DNA of 64,000 bases, from NCBI RefSeq assembly GCF_024054175.1, contig NZ_JAMXLA010000001.1, positions 1 to 64,000 on the forward strand, in the 5' to 3' direction. Of the stretch, positions 34,179 through 44,100 are shown in pieces (position 1 is the first letter of the stretch; the number at the start of each line of letters is the position of its first letter). The notes under the pieces were generated by a model that did no database searches, had not been told where the DNA came from, and saw only the letters and a program-made list of their open reading frames with translations. A program made the position numbers and the translations under genes. The DNA comes from Flavobacterium sp. NRK1. Lineage in GTDB: Bacteria; Bacteroidota; Bacteroidia; Flavobacteriales; Flavobacteriaceae.

Positions 34179-34901
34179 TTATTTTTCTTCAGCTACCTTG
34201 TTCTTAACAACAAGTCTGAAGCCTTCACCGTGGATATTCAGTATTTCTACATCTTCGTCCGGTTTCAGATATTTCCTAAGCTTTGCTATGTAAACATCCA
34301 TACTCCTGGAAGTAAAGTAGTTATCGTCTCTCCATATTTTTGTAAGTGCTAATTCTCTTGGCATTAAATCATTTTCATGAAGTGCAAGCATTTTTAGCAG
34401 CTCATTTTCCTTAGGTGATAATTTTATTGGTTCATCATTATCAAAAGTAAGAAATCTTAATTTTGAATTAAGGTGAAACTTACCGATCTGGAATTCAAAT
34501 TTAGAGTTATCAGTTTTTGTTTCCGATGCTTTTCTCTGAATAATTGCTTTAATTTTCATCAGCAGGACTTCAGAGTCAAAAGGTTTATTAAGGTAGTCAT
34601 CCGCTCCAACTTTATAACCTTTTAAAACATCTTCCTTCATAGATTTTGCCGTAAGGAAAATGATAGGCACTTCCTTATTCTTTTCTCTTATTTCCCTTGC
34701 AAGTGTATATCCGTCTTTGTAAGGCATCATAACATCAAGAATACACAGATCAAAATTATCCTTCTTGAATTTTTCGAAACCTTCCATTCCGTTTTTAGCT
34801 AGTGTAACATCAAAATCGTTGATTAACAAATAGTCTTTCAGTACGGCCCCAAAGTTTGGATCGTCCTCAACTAAGAGAATCTTTTTGTTTGCTTCTTCCA
34901 T
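34179..34901 (-). CDS. OmpR/PhoB-type response regulator
   Basis: 240 residues. The receiver domain has the acidic pair in LLVEDD, phospho-acceptor Asp56 in LCILDVMMP, Thr84 in IFLTAKS and Lys106 in DYLNKPF. The C-terminal winged helix is complete (LSPKENELLKMLALHE...SRSMDVYIAKLRKYLKPD...NIHGEGFRLV). It follows its histidine kinase by 7 bases and is surely its partner. Length and context resemble RprY of Bacteroides and Porphyromonas, a regulator of envelope and stress functions; targets here are unknown. Confidence 0.95.
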   Translation of the reverse strand: MEEANKKILLVEDDPNFGAVLKDYLLINDFDVTLAKNGMEGFEKFKKDNFDLCILDVMMPYKDGYTLAREIREKNKEVPIIFLTAKSMKEDVLKGYKVGADDYLNKPFDSEVLLMKIKAIIQRKASETKTDNSKFEFQIGKFHLNSKLRFLTFDNDEPIKLSPKENELLKMLALHENDLMPRELALTKIWRDDNYFTSRSMDVYIAKLRKYLKPDEDVEILNIHGEGFRLVVKNKVAEEK

Positions 34902-34908
34902 ATTTTTT

Positions 34909-36423
34909 TTAATTAATTAATGGCATTTTTATTATAAAGGTGCTCCCCTTTCCTTTCTCGCTTTCCACATAAATGTGGCAATTATGATCTTCTATAATTC
35001 TTTTAACATAGGCCAGTCCTAAGCCATGCCCTTTCACATTATGTATATCTCCTGTATGCTCTCTGTAAAACTTCTCAAAAATCCGCTTTTGAGTAACTTT
35101 AGACATACCTAATCCGTTATCTTTTATTTTAATAAGAATAAAATCCTTTACATTCTCAGTATAAATATCTATAACGGGCTCATCAGGAGAATATTTGATA
35201 GCATTATCTAAAATATTAACAAGAACATTTGTAAAATGTACATCATTTAGCAATGCAGTTGTTCTCTGTGCATCAAAATGTCTTGTTAGGCTTCCCTGTC
35301 TTGCTTCTATAATTAAATATACATGTTCTATTGCCTCTTCAATAATATCATGAATGTCTGCCTGGTCTTTGGTAATCTCAAGTTCTTTTCTGTCCAGTTT
35401 AGAAATCTGGAGTACATTTTCAACCTGGGCATGCATTCTTTTGTTCTCGTCCCTTATCATTTGCAGGTAGCGCTGTACCTTCTCACCATCATTAAATATT
35501 TTTGGGTTCTTTATAGCATCCAATGCAAGGTTAATTGTTGCAATAGGCGTTTTGAACTCATGTGTCATATTATTAATGAAATCAGTTTTTATTTCTGATA
35601 TCTGTTTTTGTTTTATCAACTGATTAATAGCGCTTAAATAAGCAATTATGATAATCAGGGTAAATATTATAGACAACAATGTAATACCAAATATTGACCG
35701 AAACAAAAATGTTTCCTTTTTGGGAAAATTTATTAATAATGCAAATCTTGGACCTTCATCATCTTCGAAAATCTTATGATCCTGGATATTTTCAAGATAG
35801 CTGAAATTCTTCGACTTTATTTTTGTAGGCATATCATTCTTGAATATAGCAAACTCAAAATCTATACCAACCTTTTTGTCTTCAAGCTCTTTCGCTATCA
35901 TTTCACGAACTTTTTCAGTAGAAAGCCACGATTCAACTGAATTATACTCTCCAAAGTCTCTTAAATACAGCTTTTCTTTAACTACTCTTGCCTGTTCAAT
36001 ACTATTAGCCTCTTTCCCCGATATACTCTTACCGGTGTTTAGTTTTTGTTCAGGAACTTTTTTTTCTTTATCTCCCAGACTGTCAAAGCTAATATCCCTA
36101 TAATCTTTTCCTGTTAAACGGTCAGAATAAATAACGTTCGAAAGATCTTTATTCTTACTGTATTCGTATAAGGAATATAAATCTACCCGTGAAGGCTTGT
36201 GCCCTGTACTATCTTCATAATTCTCAAAGATCTCTCTAAATTTTTCTTCTTCTTCTGCCCTTATTTTAAATGATGTTTTTTCAAGGACTTCCTGTATATT
36301 ATATTGGAATTGTTCACCACTTGTTTTTAAAGATGAATTTACCCAATAAAGCTGTACCAGTATTATACCTACAAGAGATAAACTCATAAAAAAAACCAGT
36401 AAGCGAAACCTTGTCTTATTCAT
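34909..36423 (-). CDS. Sensor histidine kinase, RprX-like
   Basis: 504 residues. One membrane helix (LVFFMSLSLVGIILVQLYWV), a periplasmic sensor region of about 210 residues with charged coiled stretches, a second helix (IFGITLLSIIFTLIIIIAYL, about 243-262), then the kinase core. The H box has His288 in NNMTHEFKTPIATI, N box NILDNAIKYSP, G boxes DNGLGMS and GHGLGLAYVKRI. It should phosphorylate the regulator at 34179. The ATG lies only 5 bases from a -7 element, so the transcript may be nearly leaderless. Confidence 0.94.
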   Translation of the reverse strand: MNKTRFRLLVFFMSLSLVGIILVQLYWVNSSLKTSGEQFQYNIQEVLEKTSFKIRAEEEEKFREIFENYEDSTGHKPSRVDLYSLYEYSKNKDLSNVIYSDRLTGKDYRDISFDSLGDKEKKVPEQKLNTGKSISGKEANSIEQARVVKEKLYLRDFGEYNSVESWLSTEKVREMIAKELEDKKVGIDFEFAIFKNDMPTKIKSKNFSYLENIQDHKIFEDDEGPRFALLINFPKKETFLFRSIFGITLLSIIFTLIIIIAYLSAINQLIKQKQISEIKTDFINNMTHEFKTPIATINLALDAIKNPKIFNDGEKVQRYLQMIRDENKRMHAQVENVLQISKLDRKELEITKDQADIHDIIEEAIEHVYLIIEARQGSLTRHFDAQRTTALLNDVHFTNVLVNILDNAIKYSPDEPVIDIYTENVKDFILIKIKDNGLGMSKVTQKRIFEKFYREHTGDIHNVKGHGLGLAYVKRIIEDHNCHIYVESEKGKGSTFIIKMPLIN

Positions 36424-36428
36424 CGATA

Positions 36429-36436
36429 CAAAATTA
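36429..36436 (-). promoter_or_regulatory. Promoter -7 element of the kinase-regulator pair
   Basis: On the minus strand TAATTTTG fits TAnnTTTG and ends 5 bases before ATG 36423. No -33 TTG at proper spacing. Confidence 0.5.
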
Positions 36437-36488
36437 ACATTTTAACATTTAAAGCTTAAATATATTAACCAAACATTAACATCAGTCC

Positions 36489-37082
36489 TTATTTTTCCAT
36501 TTTATTTAGAATTTTAAGGATTTCGTCTGCTTTATTAAGTGCTGTTTTTAAATCATCATTAATAATAATAAAATCACTTAAAGCAGCCTTTTTTTCATCA
36601 TCCCACTGAGCTGTCATACGTTCCAAAACTTTCTCTCTGGTAGTATTATCCCTTTCCATCACACGTTTTATTCTTACCTCTTTTGGTGCAGTAACCAGTA
36701 TTATTTTATCGCAGTCTTTATAACTCCCACTCTCAAATAGTATTGCAGCTTCACGAATTATAAATTTAGCGTTGCTGTGCTGCTTCATCCAGGCTTTGAA
36801 ATGCTTTAGGACCTTCGGATGTATAATACCATTAAGAATTTGAAGCTTGTCATGTTCTTTAAAAACCAGTGCAGCAATTTTTGCCCTATCCGGAAGCCCA
36901 TCGGTAAAAACAGATTCTCCAAAAGCTTCTTTTACCTCTTTAATAACTTCCGGTGTAAATAATATTGCCTTAGCTTCTTCGTCAGCTATGTATAACGGGA
37001 CGCATTTGGATTTAAAAAAGTTGGCTATGGTTGTTTTTCCACTACCAATTCCTCCGGTAAGTCCAATAAGTTTTGTTGCCAT
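36489..37082 (-). CDS. coaE: Dephospho-CoA kinase
   Basis: 197 residues. It phosphorylates the 3'-hydroxyl of dephospho-CoA, the last step of coenzyme A synthesis. Seen: the P-loop LTGGIGSGKTTIANFF, PLYIADEEAKAILF, the HPKVLKHF region and AILFESG. The ATG shares one base with the stop codon of the glycosyltransferase gene (TAATG), so translation is coupled. The kinase-regulator pair lies 65 bases downstream. Confidence 0.96.
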   Translation of the reverse strand: MATKLIGLTGGIGSGKTTIANFFKSKCVPLYIADEEAKAILFTPEVIKEVKEAFGESVFTDGLPDRAKIAALVFKEHDKLQILNGIIHPKVLKHFKAWMKQHSNAKFIIREAAILFESGSYKDCDKIILVTAPKEVRIKRVMERDNTTREKVLERMTAQWDDEKKAALSDFIIINDDLKTALNKADEILKILNKMEK

Positions 37083-38077
37083 TACTTAAAAAATAATTCA
37101 GGGAAAGCTTTTTTTGGATCATTTTTTAAAACATGAACCAATATAAATGATTTTAAATACCCGCTGCCATATCCATAAAACTGAATCAATACTGCAATAA
37201 CAGACAGTCCCCCTATTTTTATACTTTTATTTTGAGCTGATGATACACTAAATATCAAAACTATGTACAAAATATAAAGATATAGAAAGAAATACACATT
37301 AATTAACAATAAGATAAGAGAACCTGCCAATCCAAGTATAAAAAAAGAAGGAAAAAGAAAAGTGACTTTTTTATATTCAGGATGCCATAAATCCAGTATA
37401 GGCCTTGCCTTACCAAATTTATTTACCTGTTTTTTAAATTTTTCCCAGTCTATTCTTCTTTTATGATATACAAAAGAATCTGTAAACAATTTGGTCGCAT
37501 ATCCAAGCTTCCATAATCTTATAGACAAATCAGGATCTTCTCCCGGGTGTATATGGCCAAAACCACCGGATGCTTCAAAAGCCTGCTTAGAAAGCCCCAT
37601 ATTAAAACTTCTCGGCTGAAATTTCTCTATCGTTTCAGAGTTTCCTCTTATTCCTCCTGTAGTAAGAAATGATGTCATAGAAAAGTTAATTGCTTTCTGA
37701 ACCTCGCTAAAAGAATCCAATGCGGCATCAGGCCCACCAAAACAATCTACATAATTATTCACGAGATTTTTGTTTACACTTTCCAGATAATGAGGAGGAA
37801 TTATACAATCCGAATCTAATATTATAAAATAATCACCTTTAGCAATTCTCATCCCATAGTTTCTCGAATCACCAGGGCCACTATTTTCTTTATAGTAGTA
37901 TGATATATTTAGTCTGTCAGCATACCTGTCAACTACATTTTTGCAGTCGATAGCAGAGCCGTCTTCAATAATTACAATTTCATATTCACCTTTAAATGTT
38001 TGCAGGGTAAGGCTTTCCAAAAGTTCTTCTATCTCATCAGGCCTATTGAATACAGGAATAATTAATGACAATAACAT
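37082..38077 (-). CDS. Family 2 glycosyltransferase with membrane segments
   Basis: 331 residues. The GT-A fold begins LSLIIPVFNRPDEIEELLESL, with VIIEDGS, SGPGDSRNYGMRIAKGDYFIILDSDCIIPP (DxD metal site) and a GGFGHIHPGEDPDLSIRLW acceptor motif. Two hydrophobic segments near residues 245-285 suggest anchoring to the inner membrane. It probably adds a sugar to a polysaccharide or lipid-linked glycan; the substrate is unknown. It is the first gene of the unit with coaE. Confidence 0.92.
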   Translation of the reverse strand: MLLSLIIPVFNRPDEIEELLESLTLQTFKGEYEIVIIEDGSAIDCKNVVDRYADRLNISYYYKENSGPGDSRNYGMRIAKGDYFIILDSDCIIPPHYLESVNKNLVNNYVDCFGGPDAALDSFSEVQKAINFSMTSFLTTGGIRGNSETIEKFQPRSFNMGLSKQAFEASGGFGHIHPGEDPDLSIRLWKLGYATKLFTDSFVYHKRRIDWEKFKKQVNKFGKARPILDLWHPEYKKVTFLFPSFFILGLAGSLILLLINVYFFLYLYILYIVLIFSVSSAQNKSIKIGGLSVIAVLIQFYGYGSGYLKSFILVHVLKNDPKKAFPELFFK

Positions 38078-38093
38078 GAGTTCAATTTTTTAA

Positions 38094-38101
38094 CAAAGTT
38101 A
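38094..38101 (-). promoter_or_regulatory. Promoter -7 element of the glycosyltransferase-coaE unit
   Basis: On the minus strand TAACTTTG fits TAnnTTTG, 16 bases before ATG 38077. Confidence 0.6.
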
Positions 38102-38115
38102 CTCTTAAAAATAAA

Positions 38116-38140
38116 AAAGCCACCATAAAATGGTGGCTTT
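38116..38140 (-). terminator. Terminator of the giant adhesin gene
   Basis: AAAGCCACCAT with ATGGTGGCTTT, an 11-bp stem and 3-base loop, is followed by a T run on the minus strand, about 40 bases past the stop. Confidence 0.88.
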
Positions 38141-38179
38141 AATTTTTAACCTTAAGAATTATCTTTCGGTCATATTCAA

Positions 38180-41100
38180 TTATTGTTTTTTAATAACCTT
38201 AATTGTTTTTACAGTATTGCCTGCAGTTACATTAACCACATAAGCACCATCTGCAAGAGAAGACATATCTAACTTAACTTCTGCAGTATTAGGATTTTGA
38301 TTAACAACCAATTGTCCTAATAAATTAAATACCGTAACAGAAGTTATTTCTGTAGAGTAAGAAAGGTTTAATACATCTTTAACCGGGTTTGGATAGAAAT
38401 CAAATGCTTTAACATCAAAACCTTCTCTTCCAAGTACAATATCTACCATTACAGTATATATACCTGTACTTGTACAGTTACCTACCGTCTGCGTAGCATA
38501 ATATGTTGTACCCTGTGTAAGCTGCATATCTGAAGATAAAGGATTAGTACCAGCCATAGCATCTTCTTCAGATGCATACCATGTTACTGTTCCTCCTTCA
38601 ATCAGACCAGCCATAAGATCTTCAACTGTAACATCTGACGCTACATCACCGTTAATAGTTTGTGTAGCCTCTCCTGTAGGAGCCGGTACATTTGCTATAG
38701 TAATAGTGAACATATTTTCATCAGAACATACAACATTCACACCTTCTTCAGCATATACATATAATGTAGTATCTTCAGTTATAACAGTACCTGCAGCAAT
38801 TTCAGTTCCCTGACCATTACTTTCAGTAAAGTAAGCACCACTAACCAATTCAGGAAGTGTATACTCTGAACATTCATTTACATTTTCAGGAGCATCGGCA
38901 ACTACATTATATACAACTGCAGTTACACCTAATCTTGTCATCCCTTCACAACCATTAATAGTCTGAGAAGCATAGTACATTGTACCATCAACAAGAGTAG
39001 TTTCTGCTGTAAGCATATTTCCGTCGGTTTCAGCATCATACCATGTAATGTTATCGCCTGTAACCATAAGATCAGCAATAGTTGCAGAATTACAGAATTC
39101 CTGCTCATCATCACCTGTTGGAGCAGCAGTAACATTAATAGTAGCTGTTACCATACCTCTTATTAAACCTTCACATCCGTCAACCGTTTGAGAAGCATAA
39201 TACATCATACCGTCAACAAGAGCAGTAGAAGCATCTAAAGCATTTCCTCCTGTTTCAGCATCATACCACATAATTTCAGCACCATTAGGCATTAAGTCTG
39301 CCACTGTAGCTGAATTACAAAATGTTTGTTCTGCATTATCAATTGCCGGAGCAGCAACTACATTAATGTTAGCTGTTACCATACCTCTTAAAAGCCCTTC
39401 ACAACCATTAATTGTTTGTGAAGCATAGTAAGACATTCCGTCAACAAGAGCAGCAGAAGCATCTAAAGCATTACCACCTGTTTCAGCATCATACCATGTA
39501 ATACCTTCGCCATTAGGCATTAGGTCTGCTACTGTTCCTGAGTTACAGAATGTTTGTTCTGCATTATCAATTGTTGGAGCAGCAGTTACATTAACTGTAA
39601 CAGCAACCATAGTTCTTGCTGCACTCTCACATCCATCTACTGTTTGAGAAGCATAGTAATTACCACTTGCCAAAGTAGCAGCAGGATCTAAAGCAGTGCC
39701 ACCTGTTGCTACATTATACCAGTTAATGTTATCATCATTAGGCATTAAATCCGCCACTGTACCTAAATTACAAAATGTTTGCTCTGCATTTTCGATTGCC
39801 GGAGCAGCAACTATAGTAATATTAGGAGTAAGCATAGTTCTAAGTACGCTCTCACATCCATTAACGGTCTGAGATGCATAATATGGAGTATCATCTACTA
39901 ACGCTGTTGTAGATGCTAAAGCATTGCCGCCTGTAGCTGCAGCATACCATTTAATTGCTGTACCAGTAGCCATTAGGTCTGCAATAGTACCTGCATTACA
40001 TACTTCCTGTATAGGTGCAGCAACTGTAGGAGCAGGTGTAATTACTAATGTAATATCAACTGTTTTAACTCTCTCACAACCTAATGCAGTAGTTACAGTT
40101 GCATTATATGTAATATCTGCAGTAGGTTTAGTGTAAACTGTCGCAACGCTTTGTCCTGTATAAGCCACAGTAGCAGCTGCATCAGTAAATAGATTTGTGA
40201 CAGGAGACCACACAACAGTATTGTTTGGATTGAATCCAAAAACTATATTAGGCCTTAAATTAGATGCAGAATCTATACTAAAACTAGTAAGAGCATCATA
40301 ACTCTCAAGACCAGCAGGAGTAACACTATCCTTTGCTCCTGTATATACACTATTAAATGTTGTTTCTGTAGTATTGGTTGTGGTACCACTACCGTTACCA
40401 CTATTACCCTGATTATGGGCTATTTCGACAATAAGGTTGCCTCCAGTCCATATGTATGGAGTAGTAAGCGTAAATGGTACTAATCCTGTAGCTCCATCTG
40501 TTGGAGTATAACTCATGTTATAAACAGTTGTTAATGTAGCCGAAGAAACAAAACCACCTGTTGTGTTCTGATTAGAAGTTGTACCAATTTTTATCCTGAA
40601 ATCATTTAATGTGTTTGCTTCTGAAGCATTAAAATCAAAAGAAAGTGTACTTATTGTTGAGCCTGGCATTAAACCCTGAGCGTTAAGCTCTTCTGCTGTA
40701 AACAATATCTGCGTTTTAGTACCACCATAGTAGGCACTAAACGGATTTGGATAAGATGTTGTACCAGGAGCTGTTGTACCATTACCTATAGCAGCAGATA
40801 AAGCCCCAACAGCATTAGTTAATGTAAGAGGCTGGGTTGATTCCTGACAAACTGATGTTGCAGGCGTAATTGTTATTGCCGCTGAAGGCTGTAGATTTAC
40901 ACCAACGTTTACCACTACAGGTTCTGCATTACATAAAGCCCCTGAAGATTGAGAAGCCTGTAATGTATACGTTGTAGAAGTTGTAGGATTAAACACCCAT
41001 CCTGTTGCAGCAGTTCCTGTAACACCAGCTGATGGTGTCCATACATAAGTATCATAATCCGCAGCACCTGTTAAAATTGTTACCGCTGTAGTAGACTGAC

Positions 41101-44100
41101 CTTCGCAAATTACTGCAGGATCAGGGCTTAATGTTAAAGCTGGCGGTGTATTTACCGTAGCTAAAACCGGAACCCTTGCTGAACCACATCCAATCTGGCC
41201 CGCTAGCATAACATTCAACCTTTTAGTTGAAAGAGTGCCTGTTTCTGCAGTTGTATTTGTTGCATAAAGCAACATATTAGCCGTAGTAGCAGTATAATAG
41301 GTACGTGCATTATTAATATCATTAGCACCATCATGACTTACTTCTATCAATATAGATGATGTACCATCCCATGCATAAGGTGTACTAAATGTAATCGTTT
41401 GAAGTCCTGAAGCCGTATGGGTATAGGTTTGTGGACCATACACAGTAGTAAGACCTTCAGTTACAAATGTTGAAGATGTAATTGAATTGCCTGTACCCGG
41501 TCCCATCCTAACAGTAAAGTTATCATTACTGGCACCATCACCTAATGTTGTAATATCAAATGTTAGAGATGTTATATTACCTGCACTAAGCCCAAAAGCT
41601 TCAAGTTCATTGGCTGTATATAAAATTTGCATTTTATAGCCACTCCAACGGTTACAAAAAGCTGTTGGCTGTTCTGTATCACCTGTTAAAGTTGTATCTG
41701 TACCGGTTGTTATAGAACCCGGACTTGAAGTAACCGCAGATGCGTAAAAAGTTGTAGTTGAATTTATAGTAGGTGTAGTAAATGCAGTGCCAGATCCTAA
41801 AAGGTTACCACCTGTAATAGCATCATACCATTTTATAGTTGCATTAGCAGTTCCTGAAGCATTTAAAACAACAGTACCTGCTCCACATCTTGTAGCCCCT
41901 GTAGAATCTGTAACGCCATTAGGGAATGTTATTTGTACCGGAGCAGAGGTTCCGGTTGCAGGACCATCTGTACAAGTAACATTTACTCTGTAATATAGTG
42001 CAGCTGTTGGAACAGTTGTATATGTTGCGTTAGTTGCATTCTCAATATCAGTATAAGTAACGCCATCAGCAGAACTCTGCCATTGATAAACAACTCCTGA
42101 ACCGGCAGTAGTATTCTGTGTAGAAAAAGTTACTGAAGTTCCCTGACAGATATTATTTGCTGATGCAATAGTATTTCCGGGAGCCGGAGTACCTGAACAG
42201 CTATTAGAATCAGCAAAAGAAAGGAATCCTGTAAAATTAGCTGCAGCTAAAGCATTATTAGACTGTGTAGTATTTGGAGTACCAGCTGTAAAGGTAGCGA
42301 TACTTCCAAAAGAACTTGCATAAGCACCATCTGCAGCAGCAGCCATTACAGGAATACTTGTTGCTACAATATTTGCATCACCAACTCTCACTTTAATATC
42401 GGTAATAACACCTGAAACAACAGGTGTTTCCCATCTTCTGTCTGCAGTTAGATTAATAATAGAAGGGTCTAATGTTCCTGTATTACTATCAAAAGCTTCT
42501 GCTTTCATTACCGTTACTTCAGTAGTTGTGGGAGCAAGGAAAACAGGAGCAAAAGCAGCTTTACCAACCGGGAAAGCAATATAATTAGTATTTGCGTTTC
42601 CTGAAGCAATCGTTCTTGCTAAAGGTCCGTTAACATAAGCAGTAGCACTGCTGCCTGATAATGATCCCTGAGCTGTAGCAGTTCCTAAAGTAAGTAAGTT
42701 TACATTCGAAGTATTAACCATACCTGATGTTAAAGTAAGCGTACCACTAACTGAAAGAGGAACACTTAATGTAACTCCTGATGCATTGGAATTATTTACA
42801 GTTAATGAATTTAAATTAGCCGTAACAGATGCAGGTGTTTCGTTATTTGCAAAAATTCCGGTTCCTGAAATTGTTTGAGCATTTGTACCTGCAGCAGCAG
42901 TTCCATTTAAAAAGGTTGCTAAACTAAGAGTTCCGGTATTTACAAATAAACCGTTATTAACTATATTTCCTGCAACACGTACTACTTTACCATTATCACG
43001 AAACTCACTATTAGCATTAACAGTTAAATTACCGTTTATACCATAGTCATAAGAAGATGTAATGAACCTGTTAGTACCTGCGCCAGAATCTATAATTATA
43101 TTATTAAATGTAATTCTGTTTGAACCTGCAAAAGTATTTATGCGGAAACCATAAGTAGAGCCTCCTGCATCAGTTGATGTACCATTACCTAAACGTAATG
43201 TATGACCTGTTGTAACATCTACATTCTGTGTACTGTTTGTATAAGTAATTGTATTTGAAGACGAGCTGTTAGCGTGAGGGTCAACAATAGTTAATGTACC
43301 GCCAGTCCAGTTTATAAATTGTGAGCTTAACTGAACAATTGATGTTCCTGATGCAACTGAATTTGCTGCATCTCCGGCTGCATTTCCATCAACAATTATA
43401 TCTCCGCCACTTTGGTTGAAAATAGAACCCGAAGTATTATTTAAATTACCATTAATTGTAAGTGTACCTCCTGTAACTGTAAGTGTACCGCTATTTGTAA
43501 GTGTATTATTAAATAACGTACAGCCAACTGTTAGATCTCCTGAAGAAACAACTAATGTTCCACCTGAAGCTATACTAACATTTTTTGCATTATTTCCGGC
43601 AGAATTTACTGTAACAGTCATACCAGAGCCAATAACAACAACGTCATTACAAGCAGGTACAGTACCTTTATTCCAGGTTGCGGCTGAATTCCAGTCACCA
43701 CTTGATACGCTTGTAAATGGCACATCTGCAGCGTTTACACCTAAGTATAAACCTGTAGAAGAGGTTAAATCTGCAATAGATATATTACTTCTTTGAGCAG
43801 CTGCCAACGAACCTGTAGCTACATTGGTACCACTTAATGCCGCATTCTGCCCAACTACTCTACTGTTAGAGTTTATAGGATAGTAAGCACCTGGCGCAAA
43901 TATTGTTACCCATGCAGAAGCTTCTGCTGTTGGATTGCCCTCTGTAGTTACCACAAAATTACTATTTGTTCTGTCGGTAACAGTATAAGCTCCGTCAGCA
44001 ATGCTTAAGCCATATGTTAATCCAGCAACCTCATTATAGGTAACTCCATAAGTACCTCCTGCTGTTGGAGTAGTTCTTCCTAAAAGTAAAATTCTTTGTG

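Noticed and set aside
34179..38077. Capsule or LPS cluster suggested by the glycosyltransferase
   Set aside because: Only one glycosyltransferase is present, among coaE and a two-component pair; no other polysaccharide genes are near.
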